Below, piece after piece: positions 10,019 through 19,158 of a stretch of 64,000 nt of DNA. Positions within the stretch are counted from its first letter, which is position 1. Each line of letters starts with the position of its first letter. The notes below the pieces were generated by a model that searched no databases, was not told the origin of the DNA, and saw nothing but the letters and a program-made list of their open reading frames with translations. Both the position numbers and the translations under genes were made by a program. The DNA is from an uncultured Clostridia bacterium. GTDB taxonomy: Bacteria > Bacillota > Clostridia > Christensenellales > UBA1242. Location of the stretch: NCBI GenBank assembly GCA_947584415.1, contig CANPWN010000003.1, positions 1-64,000 on the forward strand. Direction: 5' to 3'.

Positions 10019-10243
10019 TTAATGTTTTAGCCCATCCATATCAAAAATTTCATTTGGGGTTGTGTCACAAATTTCACAAAAATCAAGAATTTGCCTGTAA
10101 CTAAACTCCTCTTTGCCGCGTTCAAATTTTCTGTATTCACTTTTTGTCATGTGCAAACTTCCTGCCAATTTTTCAACAGTCTTGCCGCTTACTGAACGCA
10201 GGTTTTGTAAGTTTTTGCCAATATGCCTTTTGATGTTTTTCAT
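10019..10243 (-). CDS. XRE-family HTH regulator
   Basis: SD gaggag; LQNLRSVSGKTVEKLAGSLHMTKSEYRKFERGKEEFSYRQILDFCEICDTTPNEIF. Confidence 0.8.
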   Translation of the reverse strand: MKNIKRHIGKNLQNLRSVSGKTVEKLAGSLHMTKSEYRKFERGKEEFSYRQILDFCEICDTTPNEIFDMDGLKH

Positions 10244-10296
10244 ATCTCCTCTGTCACAGGAAGTCATTTTAGCATATCCGCATTGTTTTGTCAAAT

Positions 10297-10587
10297 TTAA
10301 GATTTTCGGTCATCCTCCTGAAATTCTTTAAACCCTCTTTCAAACTCCAGGCGGCTCTCTTCGTCAAGTTGGAAGAGTAGCCCAAAAAGTTGGCCAACAT
10401 GCACTTTTTCTTCCTTCACAATGTCCGAAATTGTTGACTTTGCGGACATATCATCAGTTTCCATTAGATGCTTTTCATATTGGATAATGGCCTCAAGTTC
10501 GCCTATGATGTCCTCTCTGCAGTTTTGAATTGTCAAAAACCTGTTGGACTGATTTGTCATGTCATATATGTTGAATAATCTTCGCAT
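10297..10587 (-). CDS. Small ferritin-like/rubrerythrin-type helical protein
   Basis: IIGELEAIIQYEKHLMETDD...EEKVHVGQLFGLLFQLD has E..Y and ExxH ferritin-like motifs. Confidence 0.6.
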   Translation of the reverse strand: MRRLFNIYDMTNQSNRFLTIQNCREDIIGELEAIIQYEKHLMETDDMSAKSTISDIVKEEKVHVGQLFGLLFQLDEESRLEFERGFKEFQEDDRKS

Positions 10588-10597
10588 TTTCCCTCCT

Positions 10598-11521
10598 TTA
10601 TGGCGAAAGTTTTGTGATTACAATGCTGACAAGTTCGCTCGCAAAATAGGAGTTTGTGATTGTTTTTGTGATGTCTATGCCGCTTATGTATATGGAACTT
10701 TGATTTAAGTTGACAAGTTCATATTCTATGTTCGCATCCTCGACCACAAAAACACCTTGGCCGAACATTGTGCGCGGAACAGTGGCATTACTATACGAAT
10801 TCGCCGCAGCGAAAATTTGCTCAGAGCCGACAGGCCGAAAACCTATTGCCACAAAATCAGTCTTTTGGCTGAAAGGCACAGACGGAGTGACATAGGCGTT
10901 TGCAGAAAAGAAGATGTTATAAACCCCCGTGTCCGCAAATTTGATGGTGTTTTGGTCACTGTCAATTGAGATGAACTCACCGTAATTGGTCTCAAGTCTC
11001 ATAAGTGGCAGTCTGCCGCCACTTTGAATTTCTTTGCCATTTTCCGGAAAGCCAAGCGGGTCATTGTTGTAAGACGCAATAAAGGCAGATTTGATTTCAT
11101 AAGGGCCCGTTGCACCTCGTGGCCCGCGTGGACCTTCTGGACCAGCCGGACCAACCGGACCTGGAAGGCCGTCTAGCCCTGCGGGGCCGACATCTCCTCT
11201 GTCGCCTTTCTCTCCGGAATCACCCTTTTCTCCTTTCTCTCCGGGGTCACCCTTGTCACCTTTGTCACCTTTCGGACCTTGCGGGCCTGTAGGACCGGGC
11301 GGACCCGGAATTAAAGTTTCCTCAGTGGGTGTCACAACAGGCGTGGGCGGGGGCAGATTTGGAGTTGGGTCAAGCGGTGCAGGCGGAGTGAAAGGTTTTG
11401 GAAAAATTCCCTGTGCAGAGGATGATGATTTCTGCTCAAATCTAAGCGCTGAAAAATTGACAAAAGGTATGGCGCAGCCGCCACAAATTCTGCAAAATTT
11501 TGGCTTGCAATCACAAAACAT
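10598..11521 (-). CDS. Collagen-like protein with Cys-rich N-terminus and C-terminal globular domain
   Basis: About 23 contiguous Gly-X-Y triplets ([17 protein letters not shown]...GPY); N-term [16 protein letters not shown]. Confidence 0.85.
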   Translation of the reverse strand: MFCDCKPKFCRICGGCAIPFVNFSALRFEQKSSSSAQGIFPKPFTPPAPLDPTPNLPPPTPVVTPTEETLIPGPPGPTGPQGPKGDKGDKGDPGEKGEKGDSGEKGDRGDVGPAGLDGLPGPVGPAGPEGPRGPRGATGPYEIKSAFIASYNNDPLGFPENGKEIQSGGRLPLMRLETNYGEFISIDSDQNTIKFADTGVYNIFFSANAYVTPSVPFSQKTDFVAIGFRPVGSEQIFAAANSYSNATVPRTMFGQGVFVVEDANIEYELVNLNQSSIYISGIDITKTITNSYFASELVSIVITKLSP

Positions 11522-11547
11522 ATTGTATCTCCTAGATGATACAATAT
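11520..11547 (-). promoter_or_regulatory. 10-bp perfect inverted repeat covering the RBS/start of the collagen-like gene
   Basis: ATATTGTATC-atctagga-GATACAATAT(G), read on the minus strand; SD in loop/stem, AT of ATG in stem. Confidence 0.55.
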
Positions 11548-11579
11548 ATTTATTTAAAATTTACAAAAAATGTTAAAAC

Positions 11580-13982
11580 TTAAATCCCACCGGTAAGTTT
11601 TTGAATTGTTCTTTCAAACATAACTGTTGTGAAATCATAGTCTTTGAAAAGATAAGATTGTGCATATCCCATCTCTGGGCAGAAATAATCAAAAACTATA
11701 TAGTCATTGATGTCCCTTATAATGATTGCCGCATAACATCCTTCATACGACCAATGAAGCCAGTAAGGCCAATCATCGTATGGTATAAGGTTAAAATGGT
11801 TTTGAGGGTCCAACGAAGCATATTCAAGTGCCGCTGGATTGTCAATAAAGCCTTCTGTGTCCAGCCATGGAGTAGAACTTGTTGGACAACCTGCTAGCGC
11901 GAATTCAGTTTGCCAAAACTCACTTTTGTTAACCCTGTCAATGAATTTCAACACCTCATTATTTGCAGCATTTTGATATTTATATAATCCGGACAAGAAG
12001 TTTGGAATTTTTGCTTTATCCATATTTTCTATCAAAAGCCCATTGTCCCCCAAAGAGGAATAAAATTTTTCATCACCATTAAGTTCAAATGTTCTTTCAA
12101 AACTACGGCGTTCTTCTTCACTTGCAAATTCAATCACTTCCTGATAGCAATCTTCAAGTTTGTCATTATCTAGCATTGTCAAAACAATAAATTTGTCATC
12201 TTTTTCAATAATTGCGTTTTCATAGTCAATTTTGGAAAGAATCAACTTTGCATCAATTAGTTTTTGAACAGCGTCAACAGGCTTAAAGTTTTTGTAAAAA
12301 GCGGTGTATTCAAAATCGCTTTCGACTTTTTTAATAAAATATTTATATGACCATTGAATATAAAATTTGATTTTGCCATTTGATGTTGGCTCTATTTTAT
12401 CATTGTTAAAATAATACCATTTGCCATTAACATTAAGTTCATAATGATAATCATAACGAGTGTAATAAAATTTCTCTAATTTATCTTTGTAAGTTTCATA
12501 ATCAAAGTTAAAATAATCTTCGTCATATAAATTGTTTGGGTCTGGGGCATATCTGCTTATTTCATAAAACATATATTTGTCGGTTCCAGCAAGTTTTATG
12601 CCTGGCAAAAGGGTTTCATTGGTGCCTCCACCAACAAAATACACGCCGCCATTTTGAGATTTTAAATCAGCAAAATAGTTTGGCCTTTTGTTATAGTATT
12701 TGAGATAATCTTCATAAGACATTTCATTTGAAAATGTTTGAGTTAAAGTGATATAAGTCCCTTCCGCATAATATGGATAAACATTTTTCATAGATTCTGT
12801 TGAAATATTGTATTTTGCCTCACAATTTTCATTTTCAATTTTAATAAGAGGATTTGTGAAGTGATAATCTTTGCAAGCCTCATTGAAAGCCTTTAAATAT
12901 TCATTATAATCTTCATATTCGCCGTTAGTGTCAAACGACCACTCTTCACCCTCTTCGCGCTCAGTGATTTCTTTCAATACTGGGGAAATTTGAAGATAGG
13001 TGCCGTGACGGTAAATGGCAATATACCAGCAGTTTTGGAACAATTTGAGTTTGTATACTTTTGCGTTGCCTGGGATAAACGGCACAGATTTTTCTGCAAC
13101 TGATTTTAATTCCTCGCACTCATCAAAAGTCGTTTCAAAAAAGCCGGCTTTTTCGAGTTGCTCCTCATAAAACTCCTGCATCTTGTTGGTGTAAGATGGC
13201 ACATAAATCTGTGTCCAGCCGTCAACATCACTTACTTCATAATATTCGCTGTAAATTGATGGAATATATTGGTAAACTGGCGTTTGGGCATAGTTTAAGT
13301 GTGTCCAGCCCGGCCATGTTTCAACAACTTCGCCAAGTTGTTTGTTTATTTCGTCTTTATTAAGACCGCCTTTGAAAAGGAGTGGCAGAGTGAGATACAT
13401 TTCACCCTCCATGACCGTGGAGTTGTTGCCGGCCTGAATATAAAACACTTTGACTTGAAAAGTCTTTTCTTTGTGAGTGAAATACGCCTCAAAAGTGTAA
13501 GAAAGCATGTTTTCACTTGAATTTGTTTGGATAAGCAAAGAAACATCATCACAAACTTCATTGTTGATATTCAAATTCGCGCCATAAGAGTCATAAAGAT
13601 ATGTCACATATTTGAGAAAGCCCGTGTAATCAATATGGCTGAATTTTAAGGTGATATAACCATTTTTTAAATCTAAATCTAAGCCAAAACCTTTTGTTGT
13701 GACGCCTGATTTGGCTTTTTCTGGAAGGCCATAATTCTGCTCGCTGATGAGTGAAAAGTCATAGGCCTCACTTTCAAGACCTTGAGTGGATAAATTTGGA
13801 AGCGCCTCGCTTTCAATTCCTCTTTTCCAACCATTTTCATCTGCAACTGAAAACTTTTCATCGCACGTCACATATTCAACTTCAAGCGGTGGCTGACTCT
13901 TTTTGCAGCCAAAACTCAAACACATGACGCCGCCAAACAATGCCAGCATGAAAGATGTCGCAATCAAAACATGTTTTTTCAT
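11580..13982 (-). CDS. Large putative lipoprotein
   Basis: MKKHVLIATSFMLALFGGVMCLSFGCKKS lipobox; SD gaggg. Confidence 0.8.
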   Translation of the reverse strand: MKKHVLIATSFMLALFGGVMCLSFGCKKSQPPLEVEYVTCDEKFSVADENGWKRGIESEALPNLSTQGLESEAYDFSLISEQNYGLPEKAKSGVTTKGFGLDLDLKNGYITLKFSHIDYTGFLKYVTYLYDSYGANLNINNEVCDDVSLLIQTNSSENMLSYTFEAYFTHKEKTFQVKVFYIQAGNNSTVMEGEMYLTLPLLFKGGLNKDEINKQLGEVVETWPGWTHLNYAQTPVYQYIPSIYSEYYEVSDVDGWTQIYVPSYTNKMQEFYEEQLEKAGFFETTFDECEELKSVAEKSVPFIPGNAKVYKLKLFQNCWYIAIYRHGTYLQISPVLKEITEREEGEEWSFDTNGEYEDYNEYLKAFNEACKDYHFTNPLIKIENENCEAKYNISTESMKNVYPYYAEGTYITLTQTFSNEMSYEDYLKYYNKRPNYFADLKSQNGGVYFVGGGTNETLLPGIKLAGTDKYMFYEISRYAPDPNNLYDEDYFNFDYETYKDKLEKFYYTRYDYHYELNVNGKWYYFNNDKIEPTSNGKIKFYIQWSYKYFIKKVESDFEYTAFYKNFKPVDAVQKLIDAKLILSKIDYENAIIEKDDKFIVLTMLDNDKLEDCYQEVIEFASEEERRSFERTFELNGDEKFYSSLGDNGLLIENMDKAKIPNFLSGLYKYQNAANNEVLKFIDRVNKSEFWQTEFALAGCPTSSTPWLDTEGFIDNPAALEYASLDPQNHFNLIPYDDWPYWLHWSYEGCYAAIIIRDINDYIVFDYFCPEMGYAQSYLFKDYDFTTVMFERTIQKLTGGI

Positions 13983-14039
13983 ATTACCCTCTTTTGTAAA
14001 AAGCATATATTTATTAACTTAATTTGTCAACCATAAATT

Positions 14040-14759
14040 TCATTTCCTGCGTTTGAAGGTTTTGAGAAGATAATTTTCAATGTTTTTTTGATATTTTGTG
14101 ACAAGCCACATGAGGATGACAACCGCCACAAAAATTATTCCCCACACGGCAAGACCCCAGCCTGAATATGGAATAATCTCGCCGCTGCCAAGATAACTTG
14201 TCAGAAATATGCCAATTGGCCGCGTTATCAAATTGGTCAGCACAAAAAACGCCCAACTCATATCCGTTACCCCTGCGACAAGACAAAGTGCATCATCTGG
14301 AAAAATTGGAAGAAGCATCATAATGAAAAAAGTGTATTTGGCGCGGCTTAAAAATCTCACCCATTTTTCGCAACTCTCCTTTCCAACAATAAAAGTAACA
14401 AGTCGCCTGCCAAATTGTCTGCCAAGCAAAAATGCGAAAAGGCTGCCAAGAAGTATGCCCGAAAAACTCAAAAGTCCGCCTTGAAGTGGGCCATAAACAA
14501 TTGAGCCAGCAATAGTTAAAATTGTTGATGGGATGGGGACGAAAGTGACCTGCAAAAATTGAAGTGTGACAAAGGTTAGCCTGCCATAAAAACCCAAATC
14601 TAAAATGAAATTTTTGAGTTTTTCAACCGAGTTAAGTTTTTCCCACAATCCTGTCCACAAAAGAACAAAATAAATGAGAAGTAAAAAAAGGGAAATCACC
14701 GCCAAAGTGATGAAGAGCCTGAAAAACTTTTTCCAAAATCCAAACGCATTTGTTTGCAT
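14040..14759 (-). CDS. TVP38/TMEM64 (VTT-domain) membrane protein
   Basis: TFVPIPSTILTIAGSIVYGPLQGGLLSFSGILLGSLFAFLLGR and FPDDALCLVAG. Confidence 0.85.
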   Translation of the reverse strand: MQTNAFGFWKKFFRLFITLAVISLFLLLIYFVLLWTGLWEKLNSVEKLKNFILDLGFYGRLTFVTLQFLQVTFVPIPSTILTIAGSIVYGPLQGGLLSFSGILLGSLFAFLLGRQFGRRLVTFIVGKESCEKWVRFLSRAKYTFFIMMLLPIFPDDALCLVAGVTDMSWAFFVLTNLITRPIGIFLTSYLGSGEIIPYSGWGLAVWGIIFVAVVILMWLVTKYQKNIENYLLKTFKRRK

Positions 14760-14790
14760 GCGTTATTATAAGTTTTTTTGAAAGATATTA

Positions 14791-15372
14791 TTATAAACAA
14801 TTCTCAATATAGGTCAAAATTTGCTCTTTGCCCTGGGAAGTTTGGCTGCTGTGCATGACAATTGCCTCCTGCCTAACTTTGAGCCTGTCTGCAATTTGTT
14901 TTTTTGACAAACGCTGTTTTTGTTGTGACAATTTGTCACATTTTGTTGCAATAATCATAAAGTTTCTGCCCGTTTGCACCAGAAAATCTCGCATGATAAG
15001 GTCATCTTCTGTTGGCACAATGCGGCAGTCGACCAGCATGAAAACAGTTTTGAGTTGTTCGCTATGCAAAAGATATTGCTCAATCAATTCTGCCCACATC
15101 TTTTCACTTTTTTTGCCCGCTTTGTGATAGCCATAGCCCGGCAAGTCAACAAACCTCAATTGCCCGCCGTTGACTTCAAAATAATTTATCATCTTTGTCA
15201 GCCCCGGCGTTGATGACGCTTTTGCAAGACCCTTTATTCCAACAAGATTGTTGATTATGCTGGACTTTCCAACATTACTTCTGCCGACAAAGGCAAATTC
15301 ACTCACCTCGTCCGTGAGCAGTTTTTCTTTTTGAGTGACTGATGTCAAATATTTTGCTGATATGATTTTCAT
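14791..15372 (-). CDS. engB: Ribosome biogenesis GTPase YsxC/EngB
   Basis: EFAFVGRSNVGKSSIINNLV, FVDLPGYGYHKA, TKCDK. Confidence 0.95.
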   Translation of the reverse strand: MKIISAKYLTSVTQKEKLLTDEVSEFAFVGRSNVGKSSIINNLVGIKGLAKASSTPGLTKMINYFEVNGGQLRFVDLPGYGYHKAGKKSEKMWAELIEQYLLHSEQLKTVFMLVDCRIVPTEDDLIMRDFLVQTGRNFMIIATKCDKLSQQKQRLSKKQIADRLKVRQEAIVMHSSQTSQGKEQILTYIENCL

Positions 15373-15416
15373 ATTTTTATTTTAGCAGTTTTTTAATTTG
15401 TTTGCAAGCAAAAAAA

Positions 15417-15438
15417 TTCGACAATTTTGACATGTCAA
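15417..15438. promoter_or_regulatory. 0A-box-like site (TTCGACA) plus palindrome TTGACATGTCAA
   Basis: TTCGACA 15417-15423 is the reverse complement of the 0A box TGTCGAA; palindrome at 15427-15438. Confidence 0.4.
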
Positions 15439-15502
15439 TTTGGTTTGTTAATTTTTTTAAAAAGTTTAAACTGATAAAGTCGTATTAAAAAAAGGAGTTT
15501 AT

Positions 15503-15886
15503 ATGCACCCCTCAATCATTTTTAAACAATTGTTTGATAAAATTTCTGCCATGCTTTTAAAATTGGGCTTTTTAAAAAATTCAAAAGGTTTTTCCTATCT
15601 TTGCCACACGATTTACTTTGGCGTGGTGGAAGAAGGCCAAAGATATGACATCAATAGCAAACTATTCCCAAAAGTTGCAAATTTGTTCGACACAAAACTT
15701 TTGAACATTGAACGCAACTCACGCCATGCTTTGAACGAAGCCTATCTTAATGGCGGTTTTAAGCAAATAAACGAAGTTCTAAACATGGAATATCTGCTTC
15801 CCTACGAAAAGCCAACTCTGACAAATTTTATTTCAACATTGATTGAGAAACATGTTATGACAATGGGTGATATGGCCTGTGTTTAA
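15503..15886 (+). CDS. Stand-alone Spo0A C-terminal (DNA-binding)-like protein, no receiver domain
   Basis: SD aaggag; LKNSKGFSYLCHTIYFGV...LFPKVANLFDTKLLNIERNSRHALNEAYLNGG resembles Spo0A-C (KGYLYLREAI...[27 protein letters not shown]). Confidence 0.65.
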   Translation: MHPSIIFKQLFDKISAMLLKLGFLKNSKGFSYLCHTIYFGVVEEGQRYDINSKLFPKVANLFDTKLLNIERNSRHALNEAYLNGGFKQINEVLNMEYLLPYEKPTLTNFISTLIEKHVMTMGDMACV

Positions 15887-15951
15887 CTATTCCTATTCTT
15901 TTGTTTGACAAAAGAATTTTATTTTGCTATGTTTAAAAAAGGAGGGAAAAT

Positions 15952-16437
15952 ATGTCTGAAAAAAACGAAGAAACTAAAACCAATCAACCTCAAAATGAAA
16001 ACATTGTTATTCCTGAAGTTGTGAAAGATGAGCCAAAACCTCAGCCAAGCGCTACGCCTGTAAAAAACCCAAAAGGCGCAATGATTGCGGCAATAATTTG
16101 CGGCTCACTTGCAATTGTGTTTGCAATTCTTTCATTTGTTGTGATTTCGCCTTTTATAAAAATCTTCGCAAGCACATCAAATGAAGGTGAACTTTTCCTT
16201 GGAATTTTGATGTTCTTCTTGTATATGGTGACTTTGGGACTTGTTTCATGGCTGCCTGCACTTGCGCTTTCAATTGCTGCGCTATGCTGCTCTGTAAAAT
16301 GCTGGTCGGCAACAAAAAAAGGAACAAAGGCTGTGGGAATAATCTTCTTCATCTTATCACTTCTTGTTCTTCTGGTTTGCGTTGGCGTGCTTGTGATATT
16401 CATGATACCTGGAACTGTAACACTTTTCACGCTTTAA
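15952..16437 (+). CDS. DUF4190-like membrane protein
   Basis: Charged/Pro-rich N-term then three or four TM helices (GAMIAAIICGSLAIVFAILSFVV). Confidence 0.6.
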   Translation: MSEKNEETKTNQPQNENIVIPEVVKDEPKPQPSATPVKNPKGAMIAAIICGSLAIVFAILSFVVISPFIKIFASTSNEGELFLGILMFFLYMVTLGLVSWLPALALSIAALCCSVKCWSATKKGTKAVGIIFFILSLLVLLVCVGVLVIFMIPGTVTLFTL

Positions 16438-16452
16438 AAAAATATTTAAAAA

Positions 16453-16477
16453 ACTCGGTTTTAAACCGAGTTTTTTT
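16453..16477. terminator. Bidirectional terminator
   Basis: ACTCGGTTT-TA-AACCGAGT with A/T runs. Confidence 0.7.
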
Positions 16478-17261
16478 ATTTCTTTTTGACCACTGAAAAT
16501 GCCTTTAAAAAGACTTTGAAGAAATAATACAAAAGTTTCATAAATGCAAGTATGGTGTCCGCAATATATGATGCAATGTAAGTTTTGAAAAGTGAGCGAA
16601 CGGACTCCATATCCTGCTCATTAAAGAAATTGCCATTTTCAAGCATATATAACGCTTGGCTATTTGCTCGTTTTTCAACTTTGACATTTAAAAATGCAAA
16701 TATTGTGGCAAGCAAATAGAACACAAAACCAATTATGCAGCCAACAAGTGATGCAACACCAGACATGTTGAAAATGAAAGCATCAATTATGACGCCAATC
16801 ACCGCAATAGGAACAAAAAGTAATGGTCCAAAAACGGCAAGTTGCCCAAGCGTTGCTTTGGCTTTGAACTGAGCACCGCCTTCCTTGTGTTGAAGTGCAA
16901 GCCCCACTTTTTGCAAAGCAATGCCAACTGCAGTGATGCTGTTTGAGTCAACAAGATTTTTTCGAAGATAAATTGTCTTTTTGCGGAAGGAATAATGATT
17001 CCCGTAAAAGAAGGCTCTGAAAAAGCCGGCTTTTTCAATTTTCACATCTTCAAGTCCGTTGCTATCCAAAAACGCTCTTGCCAGTTGTGACGCAGTCATG
17101 CCAGAACTTGATTGCGTGTTTTTATACTTTTGATATTTAAAAAATAAAATCCACTTTGTTATTGTTGCCGCCAAAGTTGCCGCAAGCATAATTGCACCAA
17201 TGACAATTCCAACCACAACGAGCGCAAACAACAATGAAGGCAAGCCCAGTAAATCTTTCAT
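16476..17261 (-). CDS. YugP-like (putative Zn metallopeptidase family) membrane protein, HExxH lost
   Basis: MTASQLARAFLDSNGL...SITAVGIALQKVGLALQHKEG aligns with the YugP family, but CHEVGHAIQHKE is replaced by LQKVGLALQHKE. Confidence 0.7.
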   Translation of the reverse strand: MKDLLGLPSLLFALVVVGIVIGAIMLAATLAATITKWILFFKYQKYKNTQSSSGMTASQLARAFLDSNGLEDVKIEKAGFFRAFFYGNHYSFRKKTIYLRKNLVDSNSITAVGIALQKVGLALQHKEGGAQFKAKATLGQLAVFGPLLFVPIAVIGVIIDAFIFNMSGVASLVGCIIGFVFYLLATIFAFLNVKVEKRANSQALYMLENGNFFNEQDMESVRSLFKTYIASYIADTILAFMKLLYYFFKVFLKAFSVVKKK

Positions 17262-17367
17262 ACCTTTCTCCTTTATAAAAATATGATAACATATACGAAA
17301 AATTATGTCAAAAAAAATGACAAATTTCGTTTAATGTGCTATTATACCTGTATGGAGGTCAGATTTA

Positions 17368-17994
17368 ATGAAAAAGTTTTTTAAAGATTTTAAAGCATTT
17401 ATCAGCCGCGGAAACATCTTAGACATGGCAGTCGGCGTAATTATTGGCGGTGCTTTCAGTGCCATTGTGACCGCTTTCACAAACAAAATAATCATGCCTA
17501 TTGTCAACCTTGTGCTTTCGCTTATTGGCGGCGGAAATGGATTGGAGTCCGCTTACACCTTTTTGAAATATGTGCCAAAAGTTGACGAAAGCGGTGCAAT
17601 TATTGAAGGTGTTGCCGACCTTGAAAAGAGTATATTTATTGACTGGGGCGCTTTCATTGTTGCAATTCTCAACTTCCTCATCATTGCAATGACACTGTTC
17701 ATCATTTTGAAAGTTGCCATGAACGCTCGTGGTATGCTGCAAAAAACAATGGGTGCGCAGCCAACTCGTGCAGAGAGAAAGGAACTCAAAGCCCAGGGTG
17801 TTGACATGAAAAATCATAAAGAAGTGCTTGAGGCAACAAAAGCACTCCGTGCAAGCAAAGTTCCACCTCCTCCACCACCAAAGCCAACCACCGAGGAACT
17901 TTTGACGCAGATTTTGGCAGAACTTAAAACCTCAAATGAGGCAAAGCAGCCGGCAGAAGAAAAGCCAAAGACAAAAACAAAAAAGAACGCGTAA
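17368..17994 (+). CDS. mscL: Large-conductance mechanosensitive channel
   Basis: FKAFISRGNILDMAVGVIIGGAFSAIVTAF; C-term TTEELLTQILAELK. Confidence 0.96.
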   Translation: MKKFFKDFKAFISRGNILDMAVGVIIGGAFSAIVTAFTNKIIMPIVNLVLSLIGGGNGLESAYTFLKYVPKVDESGAIIEGVADLEKSIFIDWGAFIVAILNFLIIAMTLFIILKVAMNARGMLQKTMGAQPTRAERKELKAQGVDMKNHKEVLEATKALRASKVPPPPPPKPTTEELLTQILAELKTSNEAKQPAEEKPKTKTKKNA

Positions 17995-18007
17995 AGCGCT
18001 CTTTTTT

Positions 18008-18196
18008 TTAAAAGAAAATTCTGTTTGAACAACCCGTGCAAGTGTTGGAGCAACCTCCAAATATTCCTCCGCCATTTCCACTTGAAAGGGCAAGCAGCAA
18101 AAGCAAAAGAAAGTTGGTGTTTGTGTTAAGGTTTGTGTCCGTTGCATTTGCCAAGGTTGAAAGAATAAGCACAAGCAAAATGTCCTGAGAATTCAT
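18008..18196 (-). CDS. 62-aa hydrophobic, Gly/Cys-rich small protein
   Basis: Strong SD aaggagg before MNSQDILLVLILST...SSGNGGGIFGGCSNTCTGCSNRIFF. Confidence 0.6.
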   Translation of the reverse strand: MNSQDILLVLILSTLANATDTNLNTNTNFLLLLLLALSSGNGGGIFGGCSNTCTGCSNRIFF

Positions 18197-18345
18197 ATAA
18201 ACCTCCTTTTCAACAAAAAGTCATATTTTTCCGCAAAATAGGGCAATTTCCTCTTTTGCTTTTTCTTTTGTTTTTGCTTTAATAAGTTTGATACGATAGT
18301 GTATATATGTTTTTTAACTGACATTTGTCACAAAAAGAGGTGGAT

Positions 18346-18678
18346 ATGGCAGAATATTTGTTGCTTTCTGAAAGGCGAAAAAATGAAATTATTGGCTTTA
18401 TGCCACAAGACAGAGATATTGAAAGGTTGGCAGGTTACTTTCAAAATTTTTCTGACTTTACGCGGCTTAAAATCATCTCCTGCCTGTCAATTTGTGATAT
18501 GTGTGTCGGCGACCTATCAAATTTTTTGAATATAAATCAAACCACTGTTTCGCATCAACTTAAAATCCTCAAAGACCAGGGGCTTGTGTCCTACCGGCGT
18601 GACGGAAAAATTTTGCTTTACACTTTGGCTGAAAAATCAGTGTCAGATGTTATGATGTATGCGGTTGAATATCTTTGA
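18346..18678 (+). CDS. ArsR-family HTH regulator
   Basis: FSDFTRLKIISCLSICDMCVGDLSNFLNINQTTVSHQLKILKDQGLVSYRRDGK. Confidence 0.85.
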   Translation: MAEYLLLSERRKNEIIGFMPQDRDIERLAGYFQNFSDFTRLKIISCLSICDMCVGDLSNFLNINQTTVSHQLKILKDQGLVSYRRDGKILLYTLAEKSVSDVMMYAVEYL

Positions 18679-18720
18679 TAAAGGTTGACTTTTTTTGCCA
18701 GTGATGATAAACTTTTTTTC

Positions 18721-19158
18721 ATGAATAAAACCGCTATCTCTCCCCTCGTTTTGCCTTTTGGCTGGAGAGAACTTAATGAAAAGTATGAATTAAAAAATGA
18801 CCAAGGTCTTGACTTTGTTGCCAATGTTTTATCAAGCAGCGGCAATGTGATTTCGGTGTTTAAAGCAAAGAAAGGGCTGAAAATTAAAACCTTTGAGATG
18901 ATGATAGAGGACTATGGTCAAGTCACCACTTCGCTCAAACTTAAAAAGAAGTTTAATATCAAAATTGGAGAAGACCTTTATCCTATATATATAATAGCAG
19001 GGCAAAACGACATTTTAATGGCACAGATGTTTATTGAAAAGGACGGGCTTTTCAGCCTTGTCTGCACGCTCAATGAAGGCGGAAAAAATTTTGAGGAATA
19101 TTCCAAAAAAAGCCCTGTTTTAAACGACCTTGTCAGCCTGATAAGGAGGAATAGATGA
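18721..19158 (+). CDS. Hypothetical protein
   Basis: ORF whose stop overlaps the queH start (ATGA-type coupling); no family recognised. Confidence 0.5.
   Translation: MNKTAISPLVLPFGWRELNEKYELKNDQGLDFVANVLSSSGNVISVFKAKKGLKIKTFEMMIEDYGQVTTSLKLKKKFNIKIGEDLYPIYIIAGQNDILMAQMFIEKDGLFSLVCTLNEGGKNFEEYSKKSPVLNDLVSLIRRNR

Noticed and set aside
11099-11305. Short tandem repeats considered as a CRISPR array
   Set aside because: Repeats are 9-nt Gly-X-Y codon triplets in a reading frame; no spacer/repeat structure
11110-11576. Plus-strand Gly/Pro-rich ORFs
   Set aside because: Antisense of the collagen-like Gly-X-Y repeat
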